A DNA stretch of 15,214 bases from Pelagophyceae sp. CCMP2097. Taxonomy: Eukaryota > Sar > Pelagophyceae. This document shows positions 15,112 through 15,214 of this stretch, in pieces; the stretch's first letter is position 1; the number at the start of each line of letters is the position of its first letter. The stretch lies in assembly GCA_026770575.1 (NCBI GenBank), contig MU657334.1:18712-33925 (forward strand), given 5' to 3'. Below the pieces are notes generated by a model. That model searched no databases and was not told the DNA's origin. It was given only the letters and a program-made list of their open reading frames with translations. Both the position numbers and the translations under genes were made by a program.

Positions 15112-15214
15112 GGCCCGGCCCCCCCGGGTCTCCACGTCCCCGGCAATGTCCGAAGCCTCGTCATCCCCCCCGTTTAACGGAATCGAAATAGAGTACTCCG
15201 GGTTTTCCGACCCC
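15112..15214. other. GC-rich host end of window, nothing seen
   Basis: CCCGGCCCCCCCGGG-type sequence with no supported gene, repeat or RNA. Confidence 0.4.

Overview
The window looks like nuclear DNA of a GC-rich protist or alga that carries one AT-rich endogenous virus of the Polinton-like / Maverick type. The two ends (1-2081 and 13656-15214) are GC-rich, contain short interspersed repeats in inverted copies, and hold pieces of a host reading frame. The middle (2082-13655, about 11.6 kb) is strongly AT-rich. It is bounded by imperfect terminal inverted repeats of roughly 0.4 kb and carries recognisable virus genes. The host species cannot be named from this sequence.

Layout of the element, left to right: left inverted repeat with a built-in fold-back; a decayed plus-strand gene of unknown function; then on the minus strand a small intact ORF, a collagen-repeat fibre-like protein, a second fibre-like protein, the major capsid protein (MCP), an Asn/Lys-rich tail ORF and a probable minor capsid (penton) protein; a plus-strand class 3 lipase that shares a short divergent promoter region with the penton gene; then on the minus strand a short SAP-like ORF, a GIY-YIG nuclease, a short decayed stretch and a family B, probably protein-primed, DNA polymerase that fills the last 3.1 kb before the right inverted repeat. 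The polymerase, MCP, penton, nuclease, lipase and fibre frames are all broken by frameshifts and/or in-frame stops. Most therefore appear as short ORFs and had to be assembled by reading all minus-strand frames. This is a decayed, integrated virus.

How the parts would have worked: the polymerase replicates a linear genome from its inverted-repeat ends; MCP and penton build an icosahedral shell; the fibres, including the collagen-like one, probably decorate the capsid; the lipase may act in entry or release; the GIY-YIG protein is a typical mobile nuclease of this virus group. The internal sequence is almost fully accounted for, yet no packaging ATPase, maturation protease or integrase is visible.

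The element sits inside a host minus-strand reading frame whose 5' part is at 13656-14377 and whose 3' part is at 1929-2081. Both junctions fall on codon boundaries of matching frame. No target-site duplication is visible.
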